Under the pieces are notes generated by a model that saw only the letters and a list, made by a program, of their open reading frames with translations, searched no databases and was not told the DNA's origin. Positions 1 to 18,777 of a stretch of DNA of 64,000 bases are shown piece after piece (position 1 is the first letter of the stretch; the number at the start of each line of letters is the position of its first letter). The position numbers and the translations under genes were made by a program. This DNA is from Crambe crambe (Eukaryota; Porifera; Demospongiae; Poecilosclerida; Crambeidae), in NCBI GenBank assembly GCA_963924555.1, contig OZ004597.1, positions 1,630,404 to 1,694,403 of the forward strand, written 5' to 3'.

Positions 1-54
1 CACTGTACATAATATGAAAGAAAAAGAAAAGAACAAGGAAAAAGATACATTAAA

Positions 55-1119
55 CTAACTGGATAAAATTGGCTGTACTGGAGTCATAAGAGGTTCTGAA
101 ATGTCTTTTTCTTTCTTGATTTCTGTTGAAGTGAATCTGATGACATCTGTGTTGCCCTTGATAGGACTAGTTGGGGAACTGGACCGACTTGGTGTAAATT
201 GATTGCTTTTATCGCTCTCTGGAAGCTTGGGACTAGCTGTTGGACTTGAGGATGGACTACTGGGTGGGCTACTGCTGGATTTTCGAACTATCACTCTGGA
301 CCAATCAACCGATCTGAGTTCGACTCCCATTTCTTCTAAACTGTGTCCCATGCGATAGTTGATGCTAAGTTTGCCACATTCTCTGCCAACTCGCCACAGT
401 TTTTTTAGTTGAACATCATATGGTGCTGTTCTGTGAATGTATCTTCCCTTTTTCGTGGTGGACATTGTGTATTTTCCTTCAGTGACTTTGAATGCGTCCT
501 TTTTGTTTGCTTGGTCAAAGTGAATATCCTTGATGGGTCTGTATTCCTCCTTGATGTAACTTGCTTCACAGCGTACAACTTCAACTGTGCCAATCTTTGA
601 TCTTCTCTTCTCATCAACTGTATCATGCTTTTAGGAATAAAAATAACAAATGAAATGGATTGTACATAAAGATAATTAAAATTGTTAGGTACCTGATTCT
701 TAGCATATCTCGGGAGAGCAAACAGAAATTCTCTCATGCCTTCTTTGTCTTCAAATCCACCAATGATCCTGGATTGAAGTGAATAAAAGTATCAATTAAA
801 TGCTCCTTGATCAAATGGTAATTACCACTCACTTTGATTGCCCTTTCTCTAGTAGCAACTTTGTCACTCTGATACCATCCACATAAATGAAGACCACACT
901 CGTTTCACAGTGAGGTGCCAAGTGAATGAACACTTGATAAGGAGTAACAGGAGACATCTGCACTTCTTTTTCTCCATTTACCATTTCTTCCATCTGCTGG
1001 TTATAGCTGAACGGCGTATGCAGGTTGCTCTCAACGAACACTCGTCCATCATGAACGTATTCAGGCACTGGTCGGCCTGCAACGAGCACCGAGAATCCAA
1101 AGAAGCTGTCACTGGGCAT
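55..1119 (-). CDS. DUF7918-like protein, 3 exons
   Basis: Three exons join in frame to about 311 residues: 1119-833, 768-693 and 627-55, with GTGAGT and GTACCT donors. The N-terminal part (SFFGFSVLVAGRPVPEY, then VFIYVDGIRV) and the middle (KIGTVEV, DAFKVTEGKYTM) follow the pattern I know for DUF7918, a domain best known from fungi and of unknown function. The C-terminal third is Ser/Pro-rich (SSSSPPSSPSSSPTASP) and looks disordered. The start is the first ATG of the exon carrying the domain, and a TATA-like box lies about 75 bp upstream. No signal peptide or membrane segment is visible. Function is unknown; the family assignment is by eye and moderate. Confidence 0.6.
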
Positions 1120-1190
1120 TATCTAGTTCTTTGCTTTGCTTAGTTTTAAGAGCTGTGACAATAACTACGGCATATAAAAAACCGGAGCTG

Positions 1191-1198
1191 TATTTATA
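1191..1198 (-). promoter_or_regulatory. TATA-like box of the DUF7918-like gene
   Basis: On the minus strand the sequence reads TATAAATA, ending 72 bp upstream of the ATG at 1119. The spacing suits a core promoter with a short 5' leader. The rest of 1120-1415, between this gene and the end of the amidohydrolase gene, shows only a short hairpin-like GC patch near 1205-1225 and nothing else I recognise. Confidence 0.4.
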
Positions 1199-1415
1199 GC
1201 ACCAGGCGAGCTTCGCCCACGTATTCTGAGTACTCGCGCCCGCATACGCATACAAACCGCAATAATTTCTAAGAATGGTAGCTGATCATAGAATTATAAT
1301 CGACTTCTGAAGAAAACTCATTGTGAATTATAAAACCCAACGACTCCAAGAAAGTTACCAGCTATTCATAGACTTAATAATAGTCTCTTTGCATTAGCTT
1401 CAACTGTTTTTGTAG

Positions 1416-4400
1416 TTATAGTCTATAAAATCTCTTTGCATTATAAGCAAAGAACTGTTTTTGTTCTTTCAACCCGAATGGCTGCAAAATCAGTCTGAGA
1501 GCATCCATGAGTTGAGGGAAAGTTCCATTCACCTTGTCCACTGGAAAATTACTTGCAAATATTGTCCTATTTCAAATGAGAAAAGAGTACGGGTTTAATG
1601 GTGCCTGGCTAGAAATTAACTTGTGACCAAAATCAGTATTCATCAAATGTAGGGATGATGCTGAGGTAGTAAAAATTGTGGCCTTCATCTCTTTGTCCAT
1701 TACAGCTATACATTTGTACATTATTATGCTATACTTCTTGGAAGCTGTCTAATTTCAGATGCACTTTACTGTCTCCATGTAACTTAAAAAAATGTCCTCT
1801 TCAGTGATTCCTCCTCTGTAATCTTGTAACTCTGAATGTAGCTAAATGGATGATGAACAATAAAGTGAACAGCATTTCTTCTTCTTCTTGGAAACTCAAC
1901 ATGACTGATATGAAGTATGAAGCTTGCCTGTGATGATGTAGAAAAACAGAAGATGTCTCTATTATCTCTAAAAATATGCATATGGTCAAAATGAACAGTG
2001 GGCTGATTTATTGTCTACACTCTGAGCGCATGATCATAACCTCAGCTTACCGCACAGGAAAAGTATGTTTGTTAATCCTATCCTACACATGATCTATCAT
2101 CCAGAATACCTCCTTTACAGCCTATAGAGTGTTGTCATACCAGTGTTGCTACTCTACTGTAACTTCTTGGTAAGATCGATTTAATTCCTGGTAAAACCAT
2201 TAGAGTAATACTAACAGGGGAACAAAAAGGATAAGTATTATAGGTGGCTATAGGAGATATTTAAGATGCCTAATTTTGGAAGTCACCACTAGCTAGCCAA
2301 GAAATTGGATTTCTCAGAATCATTAAGAACTTCTCAATAGCTACCAACCACGCCTGATGCAACTGCCAGGGAATAGGAAGTTTGTATTGCATATTTTGTG
2401 TTGCATACTATGCATTAATCTTATGCTAATTAATGTGGGGGTAGCTTTTAATATAATACTTCAAAAGTGGGAGTGTTATCAGTGGAAATGCTTGGGCTAT
2501 CAAAACATAGCATAACTAGTTCCTTCTTATTAGGAAGGAGGGAAGCTAATACCAAAACTAGTATGTGCATCTTGAAGTAGGGACACAGCATGCAGTGTAC
2601 ACATGGAACATCCCACCACAATGACGTTGGTCATTTGATCCTCTCTACGTTATTTTTTTGACCCATGAACTTTTCCTTTCCCACTAACTTATTGGATGGA
2701 TTTTTGGGATAAGTCTAGACTCGTTAAGAATCCACTACTTTATAAAATGTGGGAGGTGGAACTGTCACGGGTTAATGACATTTCCTCCTACTTTAGATAT
2801 ACATTATTGGAACCAAAAAGGAGGAAAAAGATTTAGTGCCACACAAGAGTATGTGAAATACAGAGTCAGCTGTCTTTGCAATCACACACATTGATGTCTG
2901 TTTACTGACATCGATATAGCTACTAGTTCATAGAGGAAGTGTTATTAGCAGGGAACTATGATCACACTATGGAGTATGCAAACCTCCCAAAGTAAATATT
3001 ACACCACTTCTAAGGTTGCTTTAGCATTAAAATATATCGTGTATCATTTGCCTAGAACTCTTCAATATAATAAACTGGCATGTGTTCCTTTTTTGCTAAG
3101 AAGCCATTTTCTGTCTCTACTGAGAAGCCATCCTTGGGTCTCTAGACACTAAGAAGCCTTCCGTACTGATTTAGAGTTAGTCGTCCATTTAGCCTGAACC
3201 AGTTATCTCTAGGAAATGACTTCCACTCATTATGTTGACATCTAACGGCTATCTCTAGGAAATAACTCCGCTCATTAAGCAGGCATGTTGACATGCTTTG
3301 GCATACAGTGACTCAAGTAATTGGCTAAAAAGTAAACACAAACCTATCAAATCCGAAAATCTCGAAAAGTGGCTTGACTACAGTTTCCACTGATTTCTGG
3401 TCCCATTTTGGGTCTGTGGCGAACATTCCAGAGGCCTTGCAGTATACATTTGGGAATTTGGCCAGCTCCTGCAAACCTACAATCAAATACATGTAAGTAA
3501 GCTACAGAAAGCACTAAGTTCAGAGCCTTACGAATTCCCCTTGGATCGAACCTCCAATCCCTTGGAGTGCACCTCATAATTAAGTATTGAAAAGTCAATC
3601 CAAGGGTCAATTCAAGGGTAATCCGACTCACAAGTAAGTCCCGTATTCCCCTTGATTTGACCTACATACCCACACCAATTCCAAAAACTTTAGTGAATAC
3701 CTACTCTCTTCCTATCAAAGCTCCTGTACTACTCATTTTCCTATTAAAGCTGCAGTTCCTGACATGACAAGTGCATTCATAATACAAATTTCTCACCACC
3801 TAAGTACCCTGAAATGTCAATATTATTCATTAGCGGAAAATGATTATCATCTTGGGGATAAAACCACAATCTCAATTCTAGGTATTATCAAACCTGGTGA
3901 CGGTGTTACTAAAAGCTCACTAAAGATATTTTAGATTCAAAATAAGGGCACATGATATTGGAGGAGGTGTACAGATCCAGTACACCTCAGAGTATTTATC
4001 ATGGAGGGATGGTATTCAGTTAACCATTCCCGTAAAAGCTGTTTTAAGAAATCTCATTCACATGTTACATGATTATTTGCAGAATAGTCGAAGAAGAAGA
4101 TAAAAAGTGAGATCATTTCTGGTTGAAGTATAATTAAAGCTCTGCATATACTGCCTTAATGTACTGCTCTAATTTCCTCTAAAGGTCTTGAACCATGACG
4201 GGATCAAAAGTTGCTCTGATCAACTGAATGTATCTAGCTCAGTCGCTATAAAATTATACATGAGGTTAGCCCTAGACACCTGAGGTCATCAGATTTACCG
4301 GGAAACACCCTAGGTAATTCCTGAAGTTGTTGTAAAATCATAACAATTTGCTTCAGTATTCAATAACTTTCCATTATCCTGATGATGTAGGGGTCTGAGA

Positions 4401-6730
4401 TGTTGCAATACTGGCAAGGCAAGTTGTAATGATGAAAGAGAGAGGATACAGGCACGTTGTACAAACTGACTTGCTACAACAGTGCTTATTTTGACAACTG
4501 CCAATCTTGAAGTCTAGATCCCAATCTGATCCCAATCTGACTAACCAGATGATATGCTCATAATCATGGTAATGACCTCAGCTTATGGATCCCTTGCTTG
4601 GTCTGTGGATATGGACGTACTGCTGGTTTATGACCTCGGGTTATGGATCCCTCACTTGGTCTATGGATATGGGGGTGCTGCGGCGAGATACAGATAATTC
4701 AAGATGATAAAAATAATCATTCTAGAGCAGTTTCTTAGCAACAAGTGGTGATTATTTTAGAACCATGCAAAGCTGAATCAACAGCTGACTAGTTATTCAA
4801 CCCATCTTTGGGAGCAGTTGCCAAGAAACACGTGGTTTTATTCAGAACCAAAACTGAAGCAAGAAATTACTAAGTTACTAAGTCAATGAAAATTCCACTT
4901 ATCAAGTTTGAAGTACAAGCCTCATGACTCCCCATGAGTACAATACCTGGTATGGACCAATCCACCTGAAGCTTTCCATTTCTCAAGTATCACCAACACC
5001 AATGCCAAGAAAAAGATTAAATAAACTTTATAGGTGAAAGTGAAAGTCTAAATGGTATCTTAGAATATCACTGATAAATATTCCCTTTAGGGCAAAACTT
5101 GTAATAATAGTTATGATAATGTATAATTGAAGAGCATGCATAAAACATTGCCATTACCTTCCTTCCACAGCTTCATGGTTGAGTCATCGCGGAGATAAGG
5201 GAGTCCACAGTGATCCACCATCACCATGACATTAGGGTGCTGCCTAATTATATCTGCTGCCCTGGGAGGATTAAACAGAGTGTGATAAAGTGTTCAGTGT
5301 AATGCAGTGTTATGTAATTTTCTATAAAAATGATGCTTATTAGCAGGAAATCTTTGGGACCTATTACTTACAGAGAATTTTACGCAATCGTAATAATTAT
5401 TACTGGCTGGTCCGTTTCCTTTTCATTTTCCTGCGTGTTTATAAATAATCCCCAGCCAAATGAAAAACTTGCATTAATTTCTAGTAAACTTGGTCTTCCC
5501 TTCTATTATAATTACATTGGAAGATACTACCAGTGGCCCAATTGTTATCTCAAGTTCTGTGATAGCAAGATCCCATGCCACCATTTTTAGTAAAAATTGA
5601 ACTGTTATTGTATTACTGCTCATACCTCTTCATCTGGAATGGAAGGATATGCATTTCAAAGGACATCTGATACTTTCCCAGAAGGCCGAATCCTTGAATC
5701 CAATCAGGATTAGTGAGAAAGTTGTCATGCTTCGTCTCAGAGAACTGTGGGTAATCTGTGTGGAAGTTCAGCATGTGGCGGATCCCTCGCATCCGTTGGG
5801 AGAGGGCATGACGTTTGAGGATATCGTCCACATTATCCATAGACAAATCACATTTACCAACAATTGCTGGTCAGAGCAAGAAAAATTAGTTTATCATTAT
5901 TAATCTTTTTTGTGCACTTGGTTTTTTATGTCTCAGAAGTTCATAGCTACTTGCCTTGTGGTATTCCACTGTTCTTTGGATTAGCAGCTACCTCCTCCAA
6001 CCACCTGCACAATTAAATACAATGACATCTAGTCATCTAAGCATGCATAGAGTGAAGTAGTATGGTTATTACAGCGGTCTTAAGTTCTCTACCTGCTAGA
6101 ATGTGTACTTAACTAGAGTGCTACTATAGCATTCATGGGCTGTGGTGCATTGAGCACGCCTGTTCCTGAAGGGAGACACGTTCTGATTGCTCAAGAAATC
6201 CTTGAATGCTCTGATTTTCTAGGCTGTCTGACCCCCGAAGAAGGAGAAGAATAAGCTAATGCAGTACTCTTAGTCTCCAGCTCCCCACTAATCCACCCCC
6301 TATAAATCTTGGACTCACTTGGTCTCATTAACTGGGTCATCTGGCCAATTAGCTTCAACATGTACAGAGTGTGTCACATTGTAGCCTGCAATGTCTGCCT
6401 TGTACTCATCCACCAAGTATGTCATTACAGGCTCTAAGAAGAAGAAAAAAGGGTGTGTTAGGGGTGGGGCTTGATTGCTTGAGGCCAATCAAAAAAGCAT
6501 ATACAGTATGTGCACATGTGCAGCACAGCAGATATATAAAGCATATATGCAGGTATAAAGGTATAAAGCGAGTGTTTGTCGTGGATTCTATTGATTTTAA
6601 TTAATGACCACCCACTCATACCAAAATCTCCTGCAGGATGGCCTCCTTTTCTCACGTCATTCAGCCATGGGTGTGTGGCGGGAGTCCATAGATGCATATG
6701 ACCATCAACAATCTCCATGCTAACATCCAT
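1416..6730 (-). CDS. COG3618-type amidohydrolase (TIM-barrel metal-dependent hydrolase), 7 exons
   Basis: Seven exons can be joined: 6730-6622, 6433-6319, about 6003-5960, 5869-5628, about 5262-5161, about 3474-3345 and 1566-1416, giving roughly 298 residues, normal for amidohydrolase family 2. Signatures are DGHMHLW near the N-terminus (metal-binding HxH), HVEANW, the VDHCG strand and FASNFPVDKV near the C-terminus, where Asn occupies the place often held by Asp. COG3618 members hydrolyse sugar lactones or related cyclic esters; the substrate here is unknown. No signal peptide is seen, so it is probably cytosolic. The intron after exon 3 needs a GC donor. The last two introns are long (about 1.7 and 1.8 kb) and hold AT-rich sequence with no recognised element. 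It is divergent from ATP7. Confidence 0.85.
1567..3344 (-). other. long last intron of the amidohydrolase gene
   Basis: About 1.8 kb of AT-rich sequence separates the exon ending GFD (3345) from the final exon. I see no convincing ORF, RNA gene or terminal repeat. The short ORFs here have no family signature. Confidence 0.5.
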
Positions 6731-6867
6731 TTCTTGAAAGGGTGGAAATACTCTGCACAGGAGCCGGAGCGGATATCCGGGTATCCGGATATGGCCCGGC
6801 GGTTGTTGTTTTCGTGACGTAATGCATGGTCACAAGGTTGTTGTATAGTATTACAGCATCTGTGATA
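6731..6867. promoter_or_regulatory. bidirectional promoter, amidohydrolase / ATP7
   Basis: Only 137 bp separate the divergent start codons at 6730 and 6868. The stretch has a purine-rich part, a repeated GGATATCCGGG/TATCCGGATAT motif around 6770-6792, and a CRE-like TGACGTAA at 6815-6822. No metal-response element (TGCRCNC) cluster is obvious. An upstream in-frame ATG at 6826 could lengthen ATP7 by 14 residues; I prefer 6868 (MATKEVESD). Confidence 0.5.
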
Positions 6868-13184
<6,317 letters not shown>

Positions 13185-13366
13185 TATGATTTGTTTTTAT
13201 CTCATTATATATAATAATGATTTCAATTATGCGCATGTGAGCATGCGACCCTAATCACGTGCTTCAATGGGTGACGTGTACGTGTGCTGCTGATTCAGCA
13301 AAGATCTGTTGTTGTTTTTTGTATGTCGTCTTTGTGTGAGGTCGGCCTCGAGGTTACGCTGCTTCT
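13185..13366 (+). promoter_or_regulatory. intergenic promoter of the TAB2/3-like gene
   Basis: 182 bp lie between the ATP7 stop and the next start. They include a GCGCATGTGAGCATGCG near-palindrome (13231-13247), close to the NRF1 core type, and a CACGTG E-box at 13256-13261. No TATA box is seen. Confidence 0.4.
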
Positions 13367-14594
13367 ATGGCGACGGGAACGTTCGATGGTGTAAGAGAAC
13401 TGCGCAGCAGATTGCCCAATGTGTCAGACACTGTAATCGCTTACTTTCTATCTAAGGTAGGCGAACTGCCGGGAATAGCTTGGCTCTAAGTTTCTATTTT
13501 ATAAACTACATCCTTTATTCTCATAGTACAATGTAGAAGAATGCTATGAGAGGCTGAAGAACGGTTATGATGAATCTGCTGAGCTGAATGAAGACTTGGA
13601 TAGTAGCTCATTTTATCCACCCTCACAAACCATGGACAATACCCACAACACGTCCCCCCTTCATCAAACACCCACCAAAACCAATGCACAAATGTCTGCC
13701 GAAGAGAGAACTGTCCTCCCTCAAGACCAGCCCTGGTCCAATTATCCAATACATCCATCCCAGAGTTGGCCTCAAGTTGCTCTGCAGAGTCAGTTACATG
13801 GTGATCAGTTGCCTTATCCTTCTAATGACCGTCATAATATTGGTAAGTAAAAGTGCCGAGATACCGAAGGTCAAACAGTGAATGTGTAGGTATAGCTGTA
13901 TGGTTTCCAACAACTCTTCAGTTTTGTTATTTCTCATGTAGAACTGCTGATAGCAGATCAGAAAAAGCAGATTGAACACATACATAAGGTAAGGCTTGGA
14001 ATTTTGATTTGGCACAAGTTGAAGCATGAAAATCTATTACCAAATCTTGAATGCCACCTCAGATTAGAGAACTCTATAAGCAAGATATTGATGCTTTGAG
14101 GTCGGACGCAAGCACCAAAAGGCAAACTCTAACCAGACTACGGATTGAAGCATCTGAAGGACCAACAGTAAGTTATACTGTAGTAGTAATGACTTAATTG
14201 TGTAGCCTCAGGGCCCCACTTGAAACTGAATATTGACTTCCCAATATTGTTATGTAGACTCTTGATATAGCGGGTGTACAAGACATCATCTCTACTCTGG
14301 AGTACGATATCCATGTTCTACAAAACAAAATCCAGATTGAACAGACACAAGGTACAGTACCTAAAAATCTCATGATGTAGTTCATACTCTGCACTGTATT
14401 ATATATTGTAGCCGAGATGAAAGAAAGGCTTGATGTCTATACTGAAGAAGGTATATAGGATTGGTGGGAAATGACTCATAGTATGTGATAAAATATTACA
14501 TATTATTACAGGGGTCCGATGGAGTTGCAAGCAATGTAAGTTCTTGAACCATCCCCTGATGTCAAGGTGTGAATCTTGTGACCAACTAAGATGA
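13367..14594 (+). CDS. TAB2: TAB2/TAB3-like ubiquitin-binding adaptor, 7 exons
   Basis: Exons 13367-13456, 13527-13842, 13942-13988, 14063-14167, 14258-14351, 14412-14450 and 14512-14594 encode about 257 residues. Order of parts: an N-terminal CUE domain (LRSRLPNVSDTVIAYFL, then NVEECYERL), a Ser/Thr/Gln/Pro-rich linker, a coiled coil (IADQKKQIEHIHK to about the sixth exon), and a C-terminal NZF zinc finger with the pattern WSCKQCKFLNHP...CESC. This is the exact order of TAB2/TAB3, which bind K63-linked ubiquitin through NZF and recruit TAK1 in Toll/IL-1 signalling. The protein is much shorter than vertebrate TAB2 (about 690), mainly in the linker. The start is the first ATG and gives the CUE domain at residues 8-40. 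Confidence 0.85.
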
Positions 14595-14784
14595 TTATTA
14601 TTACTTAGGTCAAATATTCTCTTTCTTTCTTTCCTTTTTATATACATAGCTGTGCATAGAAAAGTGTACTAACAGAAGTTATGTGACTATAAGCATAAGT
14701 TTTCTTTTCCTCTTTCATACTGTGGCAGAATCCATTTCAACATGGATTTTTGACAATGGCACGTAGAGACCATAACCATTGGGA

Positions 14785-17700
14785 CTATAGAGGGAGGAAA
14801 AAGAAAGAGTTAGAAGGTTGCAGGGGTTGAACGATTTCTGCGTACCATTTGAAGTATCTTCTTCCATCTTTATGTGTCCCATCGTAAGACATTGGACCAG
14901 ATGAAGCTGTAGATTCTGTTATATCATAACAAATGAGTTATCAGTTTAGAGTCGACTATAGAAGAATACTTACTGTTGATACGGTTATCCATGTGTACTC
15001 CTGCCATGTCCTTCCCATTGAATGTACCAGTGAACATTAGTGTACCAGTCTCATAGCCATCACTTCTCTTCACCACCACTTGGGGCTTGTGCTTGGGATT
15101 CAGTTTGGTTGAAGGACGCTGAATACTCATCTCAGCATACCCCCCATCTTTTGTCTTCACATTTACAGTCTGATAAAGACAGGAACTTCCTTTCGACTTC
15201 GGCAAGGCATAAGCATCTGTGCTTTTGCTGCTGCGGTATCTGCTACTTGGTGATGAAGGATCTTCTAGAGGAGAATCAGAATCTCTTTGATATTGCTTGT
15301 AGTGGCTATCGGTGGGATAGTGTTCAGGAGTGTACCCAAGAACTGGTGATCCATACTGGTATTCATGGCTTGGACTGTGAGATGGCTCCCTTTCCAATTT
15401 CTCTTCCATCCCTAGAGTAGGTGTTATACTCTCCTCTCGGTTAGATGTGATGAGAGCTTGATATTCTCTGATTTGCCTTTTGAGAAGCTTAGATTCTTCC
15501 CTTGCAACATTGCGTTCCTCTCTGTATTGCCTCATTCTTAATTCATATTTCTGTGAATCCAATTTGATCTGTGCTATCTCATCCTCCATCAATTCCACTT
15601 TTTGCTGCAATCGCTCGACCTCCATCTTATCTGAAGTGATCTTCTGGAGAGCATCGTGTGCACTCTTCCTGTCTACTTCAGCCACAGCTAATTTAGCTTT
15701 CTTCTCTTCCAGCTCATGTCTTGCCACATCACGTTCCTTCTTGTACCTATCTATTCGATCTTGGATGGTCTTGAGCCGGTCTTGGTCGGTGGCTTCAACG
15801 AGCTTCTGATGGAGTTCAAGATTTGCTGTGTGAAGATTATGCTTCATCTTCTGCTCCTCCTGAAGGGCCAGTTCAGTCTCCCGGAGATGTTTCATGGCGC
15901 TTTCATATTTCCCTTTTAAGTTGGTGTACAACTGGGGCTGGTTTCCTTCCCGTAAATTGGCATTTTCCTGTAAAATGGATGAGCGTTCTTCTCTCAGGTG
16001 GCGGAGTTCTTCTTCCATCAATACACGAGTATCTTGAAGTAATGTCAGGCGTTCCATCATGGCATCATAGTCCATCATGCTCTTCTTCCCAGCTTCCTTC
16101 CGCTCTTCTTCCTCCACCATCATTGTAATCTGCTGACTCAGTTCTCTGTTTTCCTTCCTGAGTGTCTCTATCTCTTCTTCCAGGTGCTCTGCAGTTTCCC
16201 TCCATCCCTCACACTTTTGCTTCATTGTTTCCAATTCTAGAGCAGTCCGCTAAAAGATATATAAGATAATACCATGTCCAATAGAGTAACTATTTCAAAT
16301 TTACATCATTGTTTCTGTCTGTAACACTCTCCTTCAATGCTCTGATTTCATCATCCTTTTGCTCAAGATCACTCAGCAGGAGCTTGGTCTGAGCCCGATA
16401 GTCTTCGAGTTCTCCTGAGAGAGCAATGTTTGTCTGGGAGACCTTGATATACTCATCATGCAGCTTCATGGCACTCTCAATCTTGTCCTTCATCTCAGAG
16501 AAGGACTCAGCATGCTCCATCTGCTGCTTTTTAGTGAAATCGAGCAACTGTTTAGCATCATTACCAGCACCAGATATAGTCTGAATTGTCTGCAAATAAT
16601 TTTTAATAATTTATACAGCATTTTAAAATCCCGCTCACCTTATTCTGATCACGAATGCTCTGCTCATATTCACGTATCTGTTCTTGCAAGGCTGTGTTAT
16701 GGTCCTTCAATTCTGCAATCTCTCTCTTTAGACTTGCAGATTTGACAAAGTGTGTGTCTTCATCCTCCTATGAGAAATAAAATTGATAAGGCACTAAACA
16801 TACTTAATACAACTGTATATACTTCTCTTGTTTGGTGCCTGCTGACTTGCTCGTCCCATGCTGTACCCCTGTCTACTCTCTTGGCACCTCTCTCTGACTG
16901 TTTTCTTTGAATATGTTCCTCTTTCCCTCCTCCTCCTCCTCCTCCTCTGTGCTCAAAGTTTGAGGAAGTGGTGTCGGAGTACCTCAGGTTTGAAGGCACA
17001 TGTGATCTGTGGCTACTGCTCTTTGTCTCTGGCTTGCTTATCTCCAGATGTGACATTTCCTTCATAGTGTCATATCCATGGCTAAGCTTGGGGGAAATGG
17101 GACGGCTGATCTCAACATTAGACTGTGCTCTACTGCCTTGACCAGTAGAAACATGAGTACTTCTACCACTACCATATTCTGAACTCTCATCTAAACATAG
17201 AAAGATCAATACTTCAAGTAGGACAATAAAGAAAGTTATGCTTACTTTTCAAGTACTCATCATACATACTGCTCGGCTTCAACCTACTTGAGACACCCGT
17301 GTCAGAGTACTGCCCAAGACCCTTTCCTTCTTCACTGTAAGGCCTGGATGCTGATGATGATGTGGCACCATATGGAGACTTATATCCATAACCATTATCA
17401 AACATGGGGTTGGTGTAAGACGCGGCAGATGTGGAGTGCCTTGTAGACTCAGAGTGAGTAGAAATGCCGTAACTGGGATTGCTTTGCATGTCATAGTTGG
17501 ATAAATCTACAAATACCAATGTTTAGCCAAGCACACAATAACCATGGTAACTTCTTCATCCACAAGGGTAACTTATACCTGTATTCCTCTCAATGTTAAA
17601 CTGGAGTATTATGATGTCGTCATCTTTGTGGATTGTAAACTCCTTGATTGGGTGGATGAAGCTATCTCCCACCACTAATTGTCCCTCGTACGTCCCTTTA

Positions 17701-18372
17701 GGGATGTTGACAAAGCTGGATGCATAGTGACCACCCTCAGGGTCAAGGTTCAACTCTACACTCCCCCTCTGATAGAATAATTTAAAATAGGAAAGTATTT
17801 TGCAACAATCATAATCGTACCTGGAAAGATGCAAGTAGCGTAACTGAAGGATAAGAGATTTGGGTTAGTGGTTGCCACATAAACTGGACGCTATAATCAT
17901 AACGTGTGGTGGCAGAAGTGTTTGGTTCACTAGCAACAGAAGCAGTGGCAGCAGCCACAGCAGTGGTGGTGGTAGTGATGGTAGTGGCATTAGTGGAGTA
18001 TTCAACGACACCTCTCCTACTTCCAACCCTGTCATCTCCACCACCTAAAGTGCCTCCTTCTCTTCTTCCTTCTTCCCTTGAATCCATCCCCACCTGCCCC
18101 TCCAAGACAGCATCTCCATGACTAGAATGTTTGGACCGAGGCTGTTCATTTGAAACTATACGACAATACAGTACAATATAGTGACAGACTCACAAACCAC
18201 ACCCTTCATTAGGGGAGAGGGGCTATTTTCCATACAAAATGACCAACTCACCTTTATCATAACCAGAGCAGCTGGTCAAGTAATGGAGCTGCAATTCATC
18301 ACTAGTATTGACTGGAGTCTGGCAGAGGGGACAGTGAGTCACAGAAGAAGACCCTTCAACACTTGTTGCCAT
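14785..18372 (-). CDS. zinc-finger / coiled-coil / CAP-Gly-like protein, not recognised as a known family
   Basis: Exons begin at 18372-18252, 18155-17821, 17768-17579, about 17506-17248 and 17190-16837, continue through coiled-coil exons at about 16769-16638, 16592-16305 and 16250-14974, and end about 14916-14785, giving roughly 1,000 residues. In order: a C2HC finger (CPLCQTPVNTSDELQLHYL..C, residues 15-36); a Gly/Thr/Ala-rich linker; a beta-rich segment (SVTLLASFQ to IIILQFNIER) that looks like an E-set or carbohydrate-binding fold; a Ser/Tyr-rich linker; a long coiled coil of about 500 residues rich in E, K, Q and R; and a C-terminal CAP-Gly-like segment (YETGTLMFTGTFNGKDMAGV, then DGTHKDGRRYFKW). 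CAP-Gly domains bind microtubule ends or, in CYLD, partner proteins. The gene converges on the TAB2/3-like gene, 190 bp away. Function is unknown. Confidence 0.75.
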
Positions 18373-18777
18373 GAATAGTATGCAGCCTACTGTCACAGCC
18401 AATAGCTGACAAGTAGTGTGTTCAAATGGGCATAAAAACTCACCTTCCCAGGAAATAATGGACTGATACTAATTAGTGCCTCGATGCAATAATGTTGTGA
18501 TGGGTAGTAGAGTCAACACTAAGCGTAACAAAACTCAGAAAATGTACCTTCAACTGGAATGCGCCATTTTTTCTTGGCAGCCAAAGGGGTGGGGAATTCC
18601 CGCATATGTAGGTTACCTAATGTGACGTAAAAAGTTTACGAGTGGGCTTGTATTGGAGTTTCTTTGTTCCATTGTCTGCAAGATTCGTATGCATTGATGT
18701 ATAGACATACAACGCAATTGTACTACAAATATATACATCTGCAGTAGAATATTCTTAACTCACTGTCCCCTAAGAGA
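18373..18777. promoter_or_regulatory. bidirectional promoter, zinc-finger/CAP-Gly-like gene / O-methyltransferase
   Basis: 405 bp between divergent start codons. A CRE-like TGACGTAA sits at 18623-18630, the same octamer as in the amidohydrolase/ATP7 promoter. The rest is AT-rich and shows no TATA box at a clear position. Confidence 0.45.

Noticed and set aside
2958-3152. Plus-strand frame in the last amidohydrolase intron
   Set aside because: Low complexity, no domain and no splice context.
3347-3631. 94-codon minus-strand frame beginning before the sixth amidohydrolase exon
   Set aside because: It is out of frame with the amidohydrolase reading (KFPNVYCKASG) and has no family signature.
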